A program made the translations under genes and the position numbers. Below are positions 1-8,526 of a DNA stretch of 64,000 nucleotides, piece after piece. Source of the stretch: Bacteroidota bacterium (lineage in GTDB: Bacteria > Bacteroidota > Bacteroidia > JAHEXY01); contig JAHEXY010000013.1 in NCBI GenBank assembly GCA_023251875.1, forward strand, positions 57,745-121,744, given 5' to 3'. The notes under the pieces were generated by a model, which saw only the letters and a list, made by a program, of their open reading frames with translations, was not told where the DNA came from and made no database searches. Each line of letters starts with the position of its first letter. Position 1 is the first letter of the stretch.

Positions 1-726
1 TACAACATTCGTTCAAAATTGGGTGTAAGAGGTTTTTCTTTTCCTAAACTTAATTTCAAAAAATGGTTATTGGTAAATTTTAAAATAAATAAACTGCCAC
101 AAATACATATTGTAGACCGCTATTTTAAGGCAGTAGAAAAATTGGAAGTTGTAAATGATTATGAAGGTTTGGATTATTTTATTCCTAAAAATGAAGAAGT
201 AGATTTACGAACTTTACCTCTAACACATCAAAAAAAGTACATAGCCTTTGTTATTGGAGCAACCTACTATACAAAACGCTTACCCGTAGAAAAAATAATT
301 TCGATTTGTAAAAAAATTCAGCAACCTATCATTTTATTAGGAGGCAAAGAAGATATCAATAATGGAATAGCAATTGCACAAGCCCTTGGCATAAATGTTT
401 ATAATGCTTGTGGAAAATATTCTCTCAATCAATCGGCATTTCTAATTAAGCAAGCCCATAAAGTAATTACGCACGATACCGGCCTTATGCATATTGCAGC
501 TGCTTTTAATAAAGATATTATTTCCATTTGGGGCAATACCCTTCCTGATTTTGGAATGACACCTTATTTAAGAGATGACAAAAAGTTTTTTATAGCCCAA
601 GTTGATCACCTTAGTTGTAGACCTTGTTCAAAATTGGGATTTCAGAAATGTCCTAAAAAACATTTTAAATGCATGCAATTAATTGATGAGAATACCATTA
701 CTAAAATGATATTGGATTCAAAATAG
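1..726 (+). CDS. Glycosyltransferase family 9 (heptosyltransferase-like), 5' partial
   Basis: The frame is open from base 1, so the 5' end lies outside the window; the first NTG (TTG at 19) is probably not the start. About 241 residues remain. The C-terminal half has the GT9 signature: a VITHDTGLMHIAAAF stretch (about residues 155-169 of the visible part), followed by a WGNTLPDFGMTPY segment. GT9 enzymes transfer heptose or related sugars from ADP-sugars to lipid A core or other glycans at the inner membrane. The visible part lacks most of the N-terminal Rossmann domain. A cysteine cluster (CRPCSKLGFQKCPKKHFKC) near the end is typical of the family's C-terminal region. A hairpin follows the stop. 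The acceptor cannot be inferred. Confidence 0.85.
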   Translation, partial: YNIRSKLGVRGFSFPKLNFKKWLLVNFKINKLPQIHIVDRYFKAVEKLEVVNDYEGLDYFIPKNEEVDLRTLPLTHQKKYIAFVIGATYYTKRLPVEKIISICKKIQQPIILLGGKEDINNGIAIAQALGINVYNACGKYSLNQSAFLIKQAHKVITHDTGLMHIAAAFNKDIISIWGNTLPDFGMTPYLRDDKKFFIAQVDHLSCRPCSKLGFQKCPKKHFKCMQLIDENTITKMILDSK

Positions 727-747
727 TTTGGATAATTATTACAGATT

Positions 748-773
748 ATCCCGATACGCTTCACTATCGGGAT
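748..773 (+). terminator. Hairpin after the GT9 gene
   Basis: A perfect 9-bp stem (ATCCCGATA at 748-756 with TATCGGGAT at 765-773) and an 8-nt loop begin 21 bases after the GT9 stop. No clear U-run follows, so it may be a 3'-end-stabilising hairpin rather than a strong intrinsic terminator. Confidence 0.45.
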
Positions 774-830
774 TAGTTCGACATACAATTTCTACTGCGC
801 TTTTGGCTTGTAAAAATTGAGTCTCAAAAA

Positions 831-1217
831 AAACACAAACCTATAAGCCGGATTTTGTATCTATTTGCCTAAGCAAACAGACTTCTATCATTTATCTAAT
901 GCAGCCTACCCATTACGCCATAAATCTGCCGAAGCAGAAAAAATTGAAACGAGCCATTTCAAATGCGTAACTTATTTGGCTTTGCAACCCAAGAGGTTTA
1001 CCCGTTTACACTGTTACCAATGCAAACTGTGAGCTCTTACCTCACATTCTCACCCTTTCTCATATACTTTCGTATACAAGTGGTTATTCTCTGCGGCACT
1101 TTCTGTATCTAAAAACTTTCATTTCTAGATCCCTTGCTTTCACAAGGCTTGGCGCTCTATGTTGTCCGGACTTTCCTTATCGCGCATAAAGCGCAACACG
1201 ATAGAACAGTTTGTGTA
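831..1217 (-). ncRNA. rnpB: RNase P RNA (bacterial class A)
   Basis: On the minus strand the 5' part reads AGGAAAGTCCGGAC (near 1170) and the 3' part reads ACAAAATCCGGCTTATAG (near 841-858). These are the two halves of the P4 helix and its flanks, conserved in every bacterial RNase P RNA. Between them lie the class A segments GGTAACAGTG and GGTAAACC. The ends pair as helix P1: ACACAAAC (complement of 1209-1216) with GTTTGTGT (complement of 833-840), giving a length of about 385 nt. A run of U follows on the minus strand (824-832), consistent with termination. The RNA is the catalytic subunit that removes 5' leaders from pre-tRNA. Confidence 0.95.
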
Positions 1218-1437
1218 TACAAATGTAAAAGAAATGGCTGGCTTATCCTATTGAAGCTTTTGGTATATGAAATAGTTATGCAGAAACTAGTAACAAAAAC
1301 TGAATTGGCTATTCGTAAATCTGTAAAATAATTTTATCAATTGAGTCGATTTTTTCTCAAAAATGTATTTGTTTTTATAGTAATATTGTAACAGTTTTGT
1401 GTCCTTATACGTATAAAGAGAATACTTCAAAAAAATC

Positions 1438-2394
1438 ATGTCGAAACAATTTGCAAAATATATAAAACTCTTACAGGTTTTGTTTCTCTTACCCATTTGT
1501 ACTTTTGCATTAAAGGGACATAAGAAAGATTTCAAACAAAAAATTGTATTAAACGATAGTATTCGACAATTGGCTCCAGGCAAGTTTGTACAACTGAGTG
1601 ATGGTTATGTTCATTATGAATTGAGTGGAAACGATACAGGAAAAGTAGTGGTATTCATTCATGGCTTAGTTGCCCCATATTATGTTTGGGACAAAACTGT
1701 TACTGGAATGAATGAAGAAGATTTTAAAATTCTTCGTTTTGATTTATATGGCAGAGGGTTTTCTGATAGGCCCGAATTACAATACGATGAAACAACTTAC
1801 TATCAAGAGTTATGTGAACTATTAGACACTTTACATATTCAGGATAAAATTAATTTAGTGGGTGTATCAATGGGATGTTTAATCGCGTTAAATTTTGCAG
1901 ATAAACAACCCGAGAGAGTTGATAAGATATGTTTGATAGATCCGGGAGGTTGTAATTTATCAAAGCCAAGGCTTGTATTGGCAGGTTTAAATATACCTGG
2001 TATAAGTAAACGAATGAGATCTATTGGAGGACCATTATTTGCTAAAACCACATGCAATCGTAATTTCTTTAATAACAAAGCAGGAAAAGAGGCAAAGACT
2101 CTATTTGTTTCTCAACTTAAGTATAAAGGTTATATGAACGCAATTATGAGTACAATTAAAAATTTCAATTTATATGATCAACGAGATTTAATGCGTGAAT
2201 TGGCATATAAAGCAGATAACATAATGTTGATATGGGGCAAAAAAGATAGAATAGCTCCTTATAGAAAATCAAAGCAAGTTAAAAAATGTTTGCCTGAGGC
2301 ATCCTTCTATACGATAAAAAAAGCAGGCCATACACCTCAATACGAAAAAGCAGATGTTGTGAATCCTTTGCTTATTCAATTTTTGAAGAATTAA
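1438..2394 (+). CDS. Alpha/beta-fold hydrolase, exported
   Basis: A 318-aa protein with an N-terminal hydrophobic segment (residues about 9-24) that looks like a signal peptide or anchor. The alpha/beta hydrolase core follows: oxyanion-hole HG in VVVFIHGLVAP (about residues 71-80), nucleophile elbow GVSMGC with Ser144, acid Asp270 in WGKKDRIAP, and catalytic His298 in AGHTPQYEK. Spacing and length are normal for lipase/esterase or C-C hydrolase members of the superfamily; the substrate is not predictable. It is transcribed alone, with a convergent HEAT-repeat gene 3 bases downstream. ATG 1438 is chosen because the signal-like segment follows directly. Confidence 0.85.
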   Translation: MSKQFAKYIKLLQVLFLLPICTFALKGHKKDFKQKIVLNDSIRQLAPGKFVQLSDGYVHYELSGNDTGKVVVFIHGLVAPYYVWDKTVTGMNEEDFKILRFDLYGRGFSDRPELQYDETTYYQELCELLDTLHIQDKINLVGVSMGCLIALNFADKQPERVDKICLIDPGGCNLSKPRLVLAGLNIPGISKRMRSIGGPLFAKTTCNRNFFNNKAGKEAKTLFVSQLKYKGYMNAIMSTIKNFNLYDQRDLMRELAYKADNIMLIWGKKDRIAPYRKSKQVKKCLPEASFYTIKKAGHTPQYEKADVVNPLLIQFLKN

Positions 2395-2397
2395 AAA

Positions 2398-3177
2398 TTA
2401 CCTGTAATTATCTTCTATATATTTCTTAACCTCTTTTTGCGTAAGCACAGAAAAATCTCTATACCTGTGGTGCACATCAATAATTTCAGCTAAAGCTTTT
2501 TTTACAAGCTCTTTATTATTCCATGTTTTGAGATGAGTAATTACAGTAGACAAACATCCTTTTTTATAAGCTATTTGTCCGAGTACATGAACAAGTGTAT
2601 TGGATACTCTAGCAGTTGTTTCAAATTCCAATTCTTTAAGCAATGGTAAAATATCTTGTGGATGAGTTCTACCTCTTAATTCAATACCGTGGCAAATTTC
2701 TCTGCGTATTTCTTTATTAAAATGATGCAAGTATTTTTTTGCCCATTGTAAAACCGGCAAATGGTTTACTTGACCCATTTTTTTGATTGAACCAATTACT
2801 GCATTTCGTACTGAATGATGCGTATCAAATAAACCCTGGTCAAAAAAATGCTGTACAAGTTCGAAATCTTTTTTACCAATTTCACCGGCTGCATTAATGG
2901 TTGTTTGGCGTATTTTAAAATCTTTATGATTAATAAAAGTATCAAGAGCTGCAACGATCTTATTGCGAAGTATAATTTCTGAACTGTATATTTTACCAAT
3001 GGCTAAATAAGCTGTTTTTCGAATGTATGCATCTTCATCAGAAAAATATAGAAGTATTTTTTTGAATTTAGACTTTTTAAATTCATCTAAAATTTCAGTA
3101 TTGATTTTGGCAACAAGTTCTACTCTTGCTGCTTTGGATAAACTGTAGAAGCTCATTTTATCAAATAGTTTAACCAC
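2398..3177 (-). CDS. HEAT-repeat protein
   Basis: A 259-aa soluble protein with no signal peptide, made of consecutive helical pairs of about 31-37 residues. Units such as YIRKTAYLAIGKIY, KIRQTTINAAGEIG and SVRNAVIGSIKKMG match the HEAT/PBS-lyase repeat pattern, in which a conserved basic or Asp turn precedes AxxALGxIG-like helices. HEAT proteins are usually scaffolds for protein-protein contact; no catalytic motif is seen. Translation may begin at ATG 3177 or at the internal Met8 (MSFYSLSKAARVEL). A second HEAT-like gene on the same strand lies 262 bases upstream, suggesting an old duplication or a shared role. Confidence 0.8.
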   Translation of the reverse strand: MVKLFDKMSFYSLSKAARVELVAKINTEILDEFKKSKFKKILLYFSDEDAYIRKTAYLAIGKIYSSEIILRNKIVAALDTFINHKDFKIRQTTINAAGEIGKKDFELVQHFFDQGLFDTHHSVRNAVIGSIKKMGQVNHLPVLQWAKKYLHHFNKEIRREICHGIELRGRTHPQDILPLLKELEFETTARVSNTLVHVLGQIAYKKGCLSTVITHLKTWNNKELVKKALAEIIDVHHRYRDFSVLTQKEVKKYIEDNYR

Positions 3178-3439
3178 ATAGATTCATAGGATTTAATTAT
3201 TTCATTTGCCCTTTATTGGCTGTAAATTATTTGCGCATATTTTAAGCTTAATAGCAATAAGAATAAAGGATATAAATAGCTGAAGCTACGCTTCAGAAAA
3301 CGCATAGACTCCCTCTATGATAAAAATTTATTTTTCTATGTTTTTTGATTTTATAGGCACCCTTTGCTTTGATATAAAACTATGTTTCTATGTGGTTTTA
3401 AAAAATTAGTTTTGTTAATAGCTTATGAAATAAAGCTTT

Positions 3440-4066
3440 CTATTTATGCAATTTCTTCAAAACCTTTTCAATTCTTTTTCTTTTACTTTCTTGCTCATAT
3501 TCTTTTAACCTTACTTGAAGTATTTTAACGAATTCCACTTTAAATTTTTCGTTTATTACAGTAGCTATACTTTCGGCATAAGAAGGAAATTGATTGCTAG
3601 GTGCCATTTTGAGTTGTTCTAACGATAATGTTAATGCATCATCTGCATATTGTCTTACAGCCGCTAATTTCACCAATATTTTTACACCATGATCTTTAGT
3701 AATAACAGAACCTTTATCAGCGGCATCAATTATTTTTACAAGATTAGCATAAATTGCTTTTTGATTTATATCTGCAATAAAGTCTAGGGCATGCATAGCC
3801 CCCCAAATCATGCGGTTGTTTTTATTTTCTAATAAATCAATAAATACTTGATCATACTTTGCAATCAATTTAGGATTACGCTCCCCTATCTCATACAATA
3901 CCTTTATACAATCGTATTGAATGTTTTTGTCTTTGTTGTAAAGGTTTTCTACTAATTCTTTAATGGCTGTTATGTCTTCTTTTTTAACAATTTTTTCTGC
4001 TAGTTCTTGATTGGGAATTTCATCTCTTCTATTAAGAAAGGTTGCTAGTTGCTTAAGTATACTCAT
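3440..4066 (-). CDS. HEAT/armadillo-like repeat protein
   Basis: A 208-aa protein predicted to be all helical, without signal peptide or membrane segment. Segments such as NIQYDCIKVLYEIGERNP and NNRMIWGAMHALDFIADI are HEAT/ARM-type helix pairs, and the C-terminus is a charged helix rich in Lys, Arg and Glu. It lies upstream of the HEAT protein at 2398-3177 on the same strand and 48 bases downstream of the DUF2461 gene, so the three may be co-transcribed. Conserved relatives of this kind are generally annotated as hypothetical. No function can be assigned beyond a likely protein-binding scaffold. Confidence 0.7.
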   Translation of the reverse strand: MSILKQLATFLNRRDEIPNQELAEKIVKKEDITAIKELVENLYNKDKNIQYDCIKVLYEIGERNPKLIAKYDQVFIDLLENKNNRMIWGAMHALDFIADINQKAIYANLVKIIDAADKGSVITKDHGVKILVKLAAVRQYADDALTLSLEQLKMAPSNQFPSYAESIATVINEKFKVEFVKILQVRLKEYEQESKRKRIEKVLKKLHK

Positions 4067-4114
4067 ATAGCTATTTAAAATCTACTAGAAACGAATGAAA
4101 TATTAAAAGGAAAA

Positions 4115-4774
4115 TTAAGAAATAGCCTTATTGATAAAAGTCAAAAAAGGATACATCTCTTTACAGAGCTTAATAGAATTTTTGAGTAAATCTGGCGATT
4201 GAATGTCTTTGTCTTTTTTATTGTCTTGCCCAACAACATAACTTTTAAAGCGAAGCAAATCTATATCTGCAAAATCTTTTGGAAAATCTTTGGGTGCTGT
4301 TTTTAATTTCTCTCCCCACAATTCTCCAAAGCTATCCACAAACGATTTTTTTGTAATAATCTTTTTAAATTCTTTTGTAGTGTTATAAATAGCCAATCTT
4401 ACTGCATGAAGTTCAGGACTAGGAGGCATGTACATACCGCCTCCAATAAAAGAAGCTCCCGGCTCTATATGAAAATAGTACCCCCCCCTTAATGATTTTT
4501 TACCACCGGGATTAATACTAGCTCCAAAGTTAGTTTTATACGGACTCTTATCGTGTGAAAAACGAACATCACGATAGATTCTAAATACACATTTTTTTCC
4601 TTGCAAACCTCTTACTCCAGCATCAAAAGTTGAAATGCCATCAATTAATTTATCTATAAATTCTTCAAAATTTTTCTTTGCAGCTTCATACTCGTTTTTA
4701 TGATCGTTAAACCATTCACGATTATTATTTACTTTTAATTCTTTTAAAAATTTAAATGTTGAAGTAGGGATCAT
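4115..4774 (-). CDS. DUF2461 domain-containing protein
   Basis: A 219-aa protein matching the DUF2461 (TIGR02453) family over its whole length. It starts with the characteristic FLKELKVNNNREWFNDHK (about residues 9-26), then IYRDVRFSHDKSPYKTNFGA (residues 66-85), the glycine-rich GGYYFHIEPG, and a GGGMYMPPSPEL segment (about 111-122). The family is widespread in bacteria and fungi, has no established biochemical function, and is normally 210-230 aa, so this copy is complete. A palindromic repeat (4800-4883) sits just upstream of its start, between it and accD. Confidence 0.85.
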   Translation of the reverse strand: MIPTSTFKFLKELKVNNNREWFNDHKNEYEAAKKNFEEFIDKLIDGISTFDAGVRGLQGKKCVFRIYRDVRFSHDKSPYKTNFGASINPGGKKSLRGGYYFHIEPGASFIGGGMYMPPSPELHAVRLAIYNTTKEFKKIITKKSFVDSFGELWGEKLKTAPKDFPKDFADIDLLRFKSYVVGQDNKKDKDIQSPDLLKNSIKLCKEMYPFLTFINKAIS

Positions 4775-4799
4775 ATAGTTTTTGTAATGTATTAAAAAG

Positions 4800-4883
4800 G
4801 GCAGTTTTAAAAATTAAGTTATTTATTTCCTCTCCCTTAATCCCTCTCAAGAGAGGGACACAAATGTAATTTTTAAAACTGCC
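4800..4883. repeat. 84-bp palindromic repeat, copy A
   Basis: The element has perfect 17-bp inverted ends: GGCAGTTTTAAAAATTA at 4800-4816 and its exact complement at 4867-4883. The core contains TTCCTCTCCCTTAATCCCTC and the inner palindrome CCCTCTC-AA-GAGAGGG. Related copies are at 35576-35654 (same orientation) and 24179-24277 (opposite orientation). It has no coding capacity, and its ends and size resemble a miniature inverted-repeat element or a REP-like hairpin. Confidence 0.75.
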
Positions 4884-4911
4884 ATAAAGAAAGCAGAATA
4901 TATTTATAAAA

Positions 4912-5760
4912 TTAGTTTGAGTACAATCTTATTAGTTGCGCTACTTTTGTTTTGAGCTCTTTTCTGTGAACAATTAAATCTAAAAAACCATGTTCCAGAA
5001 CAAATTCTGCCGTTTGAAAACCTTTTGGTAAGGCTTTTCCAATGGTTTCTTTCACTACCCTTGGGCCGGCAAAACCAATTAAGGCACCGGGTTCCGCCAT
5101 ATTAATATCGCCAAGCATAGCATAAGAAGCCGTAACTCCACCTGTTGTTGGGTCTGTTAAAATAGAAATATAAGGCAATTTGGCTGATGCTAATAAAGTA
5201 AGTTTTGCAGATGTTTTAGCCATTTGCATTAATGAAAATGCGGCTTCCATCATACGTGCACCACCTGATTTTGAAATAAGAATTAATGGAACCTTTTTTT
5301 CGAGACATAGATCAATGGCTCTAGAAATTTTTTCACCTACTACAGATCCCATCGATCCTCCAATAAATTCAAAATTCATACAGCCAATCACAGCTTTTTG
5401 GCCATCAATTTTTCCATAAGCTGTAGTAATAGCATCGGTAAGTCCCGTATTTTGAATAGAGGTAATTAATCTTTCTTTGTATTTTTTTGTATCAACAAAA
5501 TTTAAGGGATCGGCAGCAATCAATTCCGGATTTAATTCTTTGTATTTGTTTTCGTCAAACAATATTTTCAAATACGTTTTACTATTTATACGTTGATGGT
5601 AACCACAATCCGTACAAACAAAAAAATTATTTTCATGGTCTTCATGAGGAACTATTTTGTGGCAACTATCACATTTGTACCAAAGGCCTTCAGGAGTTTC
5701 CTTTTTGTCTTTTGTTTTAGTAGTAATACCTTGCTTTATTCTCGAAAACCAATTTGCCAT
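4912..5760 (-). CDS. accD: Acetyl-CoA carboxylase carboxyltransferase subunit beta
   Basis: A 282-aa protein, full length for AccD. The N-terminal zinc ribbon has its four cysteines at 30, 33, 49 and 52 (CDSC...CTDC). The crotonase-fold carboxyltransferase domain follows, with [12 protein letters not shown] (about 134-145), [13 protein letters not shown] (165-177) and the late [15 protein letters not shown] and GFAGPRV segments. With AccA it transfers carboxylate from carboxybiotin to acetyl-CoA, giving malonyl-CoA for fatty-acid synthesis in the cytoplasm. The gene follows fbaB on the same strand, separated by a 77-bp hairpin-forming spacer. accA is not in the window. Confidence 0.97.
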   Translation of the reverse strand: MANWFSRIKQGITTKTKDKKETPEGLWYKCDSCHKIVPHEDHENNFFVCTDCGYHQRINSKTYLKILFDENKYKELNPELIAADPLNFVDTKKYKERLITSIQNTGLTDAITTAYGKIDGQKAVIGCMNFEFIGGSMGSVVGEKISRAIDLCLEKKVPLILISKSGGARMMEAAFSLMQMAKTSAKLTLLASAKLPYISILTDPTTGGVTASYAMLGDINMAEPGALIGFAGPRVVKETIGKALPKGFQTAEFVLEHGFLDLIVHRKELKTKVAQLIRLYSN

Positions 5761-5765
5761 AATTT

Positions 5766-5834
5766 CGTTGTTGGTTGTTAGTTGTTCGTTGTTCGTTGAA
5801 AGATACTAATAACGAATAACTAACAACTAATAAC
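5766..5834. repeat. Imperfect inverted repeat of AACAACTAAC-like units
   Basis: The fbaB-accD spacer holds GTTGTTGGTTGTTAGTTG-type sequence on its left side and AACTAACAACTAATAAC on its right. The arms are complementary over about 25 bases around a short GAAAGATACT loop, so the transcript can form a long hairpin between the two genes. The arms are short-period and low-complexity. Confidence 0.5.
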
Positions 5835-5837
5835 TAT

Positions 5838-6920
5838 TTAAGCTATAGTAATATTCTTATCTAAATACACATTTTGAATAGCGTTAAGTAATTGAACGCC
5901 TTCTTTCATTGGGCGTTGAAAAGCTTTACGGCCTGAAATTAATCCTTGTCCACCTGCTCTTTTATTAATTACTGCAGTACGCACTGCATCTTGCATATCC
6001 GATGCTCCTTTTGACTCTCCTCCGGAGTTAATCAACCCATTTCTACCCATATAGCAATTGGCAACTTGGTAACGACAAAGATCAATAGGATGGTCAGTAG
6101 TTAATTCACTATATACTTTAGAGTTTGTTTTTCCAAAATTGATGGCTGTATAACCACCATTATTGGTTGGCAATTTTTGCTTAATAATATCTGCTTGTAT
6201 AGTAACGCCCAAATGATTTGCCTGAGCCGTAATATCGGTTGCTGTATGGTAATCAACACCATCTTTTTTAAAACCATTGTTACGCAAATAACACCATAAA
6301 ATAGTAGCCATACCTAATTCATGAGCCCTCTCAAATGCTTGAGATACTTCTTGAATTTGTCTTGCAGATTCATCAGATCCAAAATAAATAGTGGCACCTA
6401 CTGCTGCTGCACCTAAATTCCAAGCCTCATCAACTGATCCAAACATAATTTGGTCAAATTTATTGGGATAGGTTAGAAACTCATTGTGGTTTATTTTTAC
6501 GATAAATGGAATTTTATGTGCATATTTTCTTGAGCTAGCTGCTAAAACACCAAAAGTAGTAGCAACAGCATTGCAACCACCTTCAATAGCTAATTTAATA
6601 ATATTTTGAGGATCGAAATAAATAGGATTGGGTGCAAATGAAGCACCGCCTGAATGTTCAATACCTTGATCAACAGGTAAAATAGAAACATATCCTGAAT
6701 TAGCTAAACGACCATGACCATAAATAGCATTAAGGTTACGAATAACCTGTGCATTACGATTCGTATCTAAAAATACCCTATCGAGAAAATCGGTTCCAGG
6801 TAGGTGTAATAAATCTTTACTAATGGTTTTACATTGGTGATTAAGCAGAGAATCAGCATCTGCACCTAATAATTCAACAACTTTACTTTCCATAGTGGCG
6901 GCTCCGTTAGTGTATGACAT
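5838..6920 (-). CDS. fbaB: Class I fructose-bisphosphate aldolase (FbaB/DhnA type)
   Basis: A 360-aa enzyme of the archaeal-type class I aldolase family. Visible marks are [12 protein letters not shown] (residues 81-92), IVKINHNEF (140-148) and the Schiff-base segment ADIIKQKLP with Lys247. The C-terminal [14 protein letters not shown] phosphate-binding segment is also present. It cleaves fructose 1,6-bisphosphate reversibly into glyceraldehyde-3-phosphate and dihydroxyacetone phosphate without a metal ion. A TATCTTTG -7 element (6967-6974, minus strand) lies about 47 bases before the ATG. No class II aldolase is in the window, so this may be the main glycolytic enzyme, which is inference. 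Confidence 0.93.
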   Translation of the reverse strand: MSYTNGAATMESKVVELLGADADSLLNHQCKTISKDLLHLPGTDFLDRVFLDTNRNAQVIRNLNAIYGHGRLANSGYVSILPVDQGIEHSGGASFAPNPIYFDPQNIIKLAIEGGCNAVATTFGVLAASSRKYAHKIPFIVKINHNEFLTYPNKFDQIMFGSVDEAWNLGAAAVGATIYFGSDESARQIQEVSQAFERAHELGMATILWCYLRNNGFKKDGVDYHTATDITAQANHLGVTIQADIIKQKLPTNNGGYTAINFGKTNSKVYSELTTDHPIDLCRYQVANCYMGRNGLINSGGESKGASDMQDAVRTAVINKRAGGQGLISGRKAFQRPMKEGVQLLNAIQNVYLDKNITIA

Positions 6921-6966
6921 TGTTTTTGAGTTTTTTAAGATTAAACAAATCAGAATATTGAATGTG

Positions 6967-6974
6967 CAAAGATA
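6967..6974 (-). promoter_or_regulatory. fbaB promoter -7 element
   Basis: TATCTTTG on the minus strand matches the Bacteroidota TANNTTTG consensus and lies about 47 bases upstream of the fbaB start. No good TTTG -33 element is visible. Confidence 0.5.
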
Positions 6975-7061
6975 ATAAAAGTAATTTCGAATTACAATCT
7001 TAAAAATGAAGGTTCTATTGTGTGAGTTTATTCAATAAAATCTTGTTTAAACTCTAATTTA

Positions 7062-7727
7062 TCATGGCGATAATCTAGAAATTCCCCATTCATTATTTTC
7101 ATATTTCTCAAATAAAATACGATCATGTAATCGACTTGCCCTCCCCTGCCAAAACTCAATGCTTGAGGGTTCAACTAAAAAACCACCCCAATACGGAGGT
7201 CGAGGAACGGTTTTATTTTCGTATTGTTTTTTTAAGGCCATATATTTTTCATCTATAACAGCTCTATTTTCTATTTTTTGACTTTGCTTAGAAGCCCATG
7301 CTCCTATTTGACTTTCAAAAGGGCGACTTGCAAAATAGTCATCAGATGCCTCATTAGAAATTTTCTTGGCTATTCCATTTATATGCACTTGCCGCTCAAT
7401 TAACATCCAAAAAAAAGAAAGACTCACAAAATAATTTTGCTCTATGTTTCTACCTTTATTACTATGGTAATTGGTAAAAAAGGTAAATCCGGTTTCGTCA
7501 AAACTTTTTAATAAAACAATACGTGATGATGGGTTGCCTTCTTTTGAAACAGTAGAAAGCATCATGGCATTGGCATCAAAAGAATAAACATTCATGGCTT
7601 CATAAAACCATTTTTCAAATTGTATAAAAGGACTTTTGTTTACATTTTCCTCCGTCAATTGCTGTGCTGTATATTCTTTTCTTAGCTGTGCTATTTGGGT
7701 ATTTAAATTATTTTTGTCCATTGGCAT
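7062..7727 (-). CDS. pdxH: Pyridoxamine 5'-phosphate oxidase
   Basis: A 221-aa protein matching PdxH end to end. It has an N-terminal QLRKEYT helix, FMN-binding RIVLLKSFDETGFTFFTNY (about 67-85), NSKGRNIEQN, a VHINGIAKKI strand, and the C-terminal PPYWGGFLVEPSSIEFWQG and RLHDRI segments with the final WGISRLSP. The enzyme oxidises pyridoxamine or pyridoxine 5'-phosphate to pyridoxal 5'-phosphate with FMN and oxygen. The start at 7727 (MPMDKNN) could be two codons later. It is transcribed alone, divergently from the gene at 7832. Confidence 0.95.
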   Translation of the reverse strand: MPMDKNNLNTQIAQLRKEYTAQQLTEENVNKSPFIQFEKWFYEAMNVYSFDANAMMLSTVSKEGNPSSRIVLLKSFDETGFTFFTNYHSNKGRNIEQNYFVSLSFFWMLIERQVHINGIAKKISNEASDDYFASRPFESQIGAWASKQSQKIENRAVIDEKYMALKKQYENKTVPRPPYWGGFLVEPSSIEFWQGRASRLHDRILFEKYENNEWGISRLSP

Positions 7728-7831
7728 AAAAAATTATAATGAGCTAATTTGAGAAAATTAATTTTAATAAAATATGATATAGCTTATATTTCTTAATTTT
7801 TTGCACCTTTATAAAATTAAATATTAGGCAT

Positions 7832-8476
7832 ATAAAACATTTACTTTACATATCTCTTTTATTCAGTATTTCAATTGCATTTTCCCAGCAAGTTGATAGA
7901 AAATTGGTTCAATTCTCCGGTGTGATAGTTACTATGGATAGTCTTATGCCCATACCTTATGCAGCGGTTGTAGTTTCCAATACACACAGAGGAGTTGTTG
8001 CAGATTATTTAGGTTATTTTTCTTTTGCCACTTATGTAAATGATACGATTGAATTTTCGGCAGTAGGTTATAAAAGAAGCAGATTAATTATTCCCGACAC
8101 CATCACTTCTCAACATTTTTCAATTATAAAAACATTGAGGTCAGACACTATTTGCTTGCCTGAAGCCGTTATTTACCCTTGGCCCACTAAAGATCAGTTT
8201 AGAGATGCTTTTATGCATACTAAAATTCCGGATGATGATTTAGCCAGGGCAGAAAAAAATTTAAATAAAAAAACACTTGCCATGCAATATAAAAATATGG
8301 GTATGGATGGAAGCGGCAACTATAAATATGTAATGCAACAACAAGCTTATTCATTGTATTATAAAAATCAAATGGCACCCAATAATTTGTTAAACCCATT
8401 TGCTTGGGCTAAGTTTATAAAAGCACTTAGAAATGGAGATTTAAAAATTGTAAATGATGATGATAATGATAATTAG
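7832..8476 (+). CDS. Secreted CarboxypepD_reg-like domain protein with non-AUG start
   Basis: The first NTG codon in frame is TTG 7904, but the frame is open back to 7778 and encodes a clear signal peptide upstream of it: KHLLYISLLFSISIAFSQ, with cleavage expected after FSQ. There is no ATG, GTG or TTG in that part, so initiation would have to use ATA 7832 or ATT 7823, or the true ATG has been mutated or misread. The mature protein (about 190 aa) starts with a carboxypeptidase-regulatory-like beta sandwich (FSGVIVTMDSLMPIPYAAVV, then YLGYFSFATYVNDTIEFSAVGYK), typical of outer-membrane-associated Bacteroidota proteins. Its C-terminal half has no recognised domain. It precedes a TonB receptor on the same strand by 50 bases. 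If TTG 7904 is the start, the product lacks its export signal. Confidence 0.65.
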   Translation: MKHLLYISLLFSISIAFSQQVDRKLVQFSGVIVTMDSLMPIPYAAVVVSNTHRGVVADYLGYFSFATYVNDTIEFSAVGYKRSRLIIPDTITSQHFSIIKTLRSDTICLPEAVIYPWPTKDQFRDAFMHTKIPDDDLARAEKNLNKKTLAMQYKNMGMDGSGNYKYVMQQQAYSLYYKNQMAPNNLLNPFAWAKFIKALRNGDLKIVNDDDNDN

Positions 8477-8526
8477 CTGATTGGGTGATTAGCTAATTAG
8501 CTGATGAAAAATTTAATTTATAGTTG

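Noticed and set aside
1134..1331. 65-codon plus-strand frame over the RNase P gene
   Set aside because: It runs antisense through the conserved rnpB core and has no start context or family match.
1287..1583. 98-codon minus-strand frame overlapping the hydrolase start
   Set aside because: It is antisense to the signal peptide of the alpha/beta hydrolase and has no family resemblance.
3178..3439. Possible small gene or RNA between the two HEAT genes
   Set aside because: Only a short GCTGAAGC/GCTTCAG hairpin and AT-rich DNA; no frame or conserved signal.
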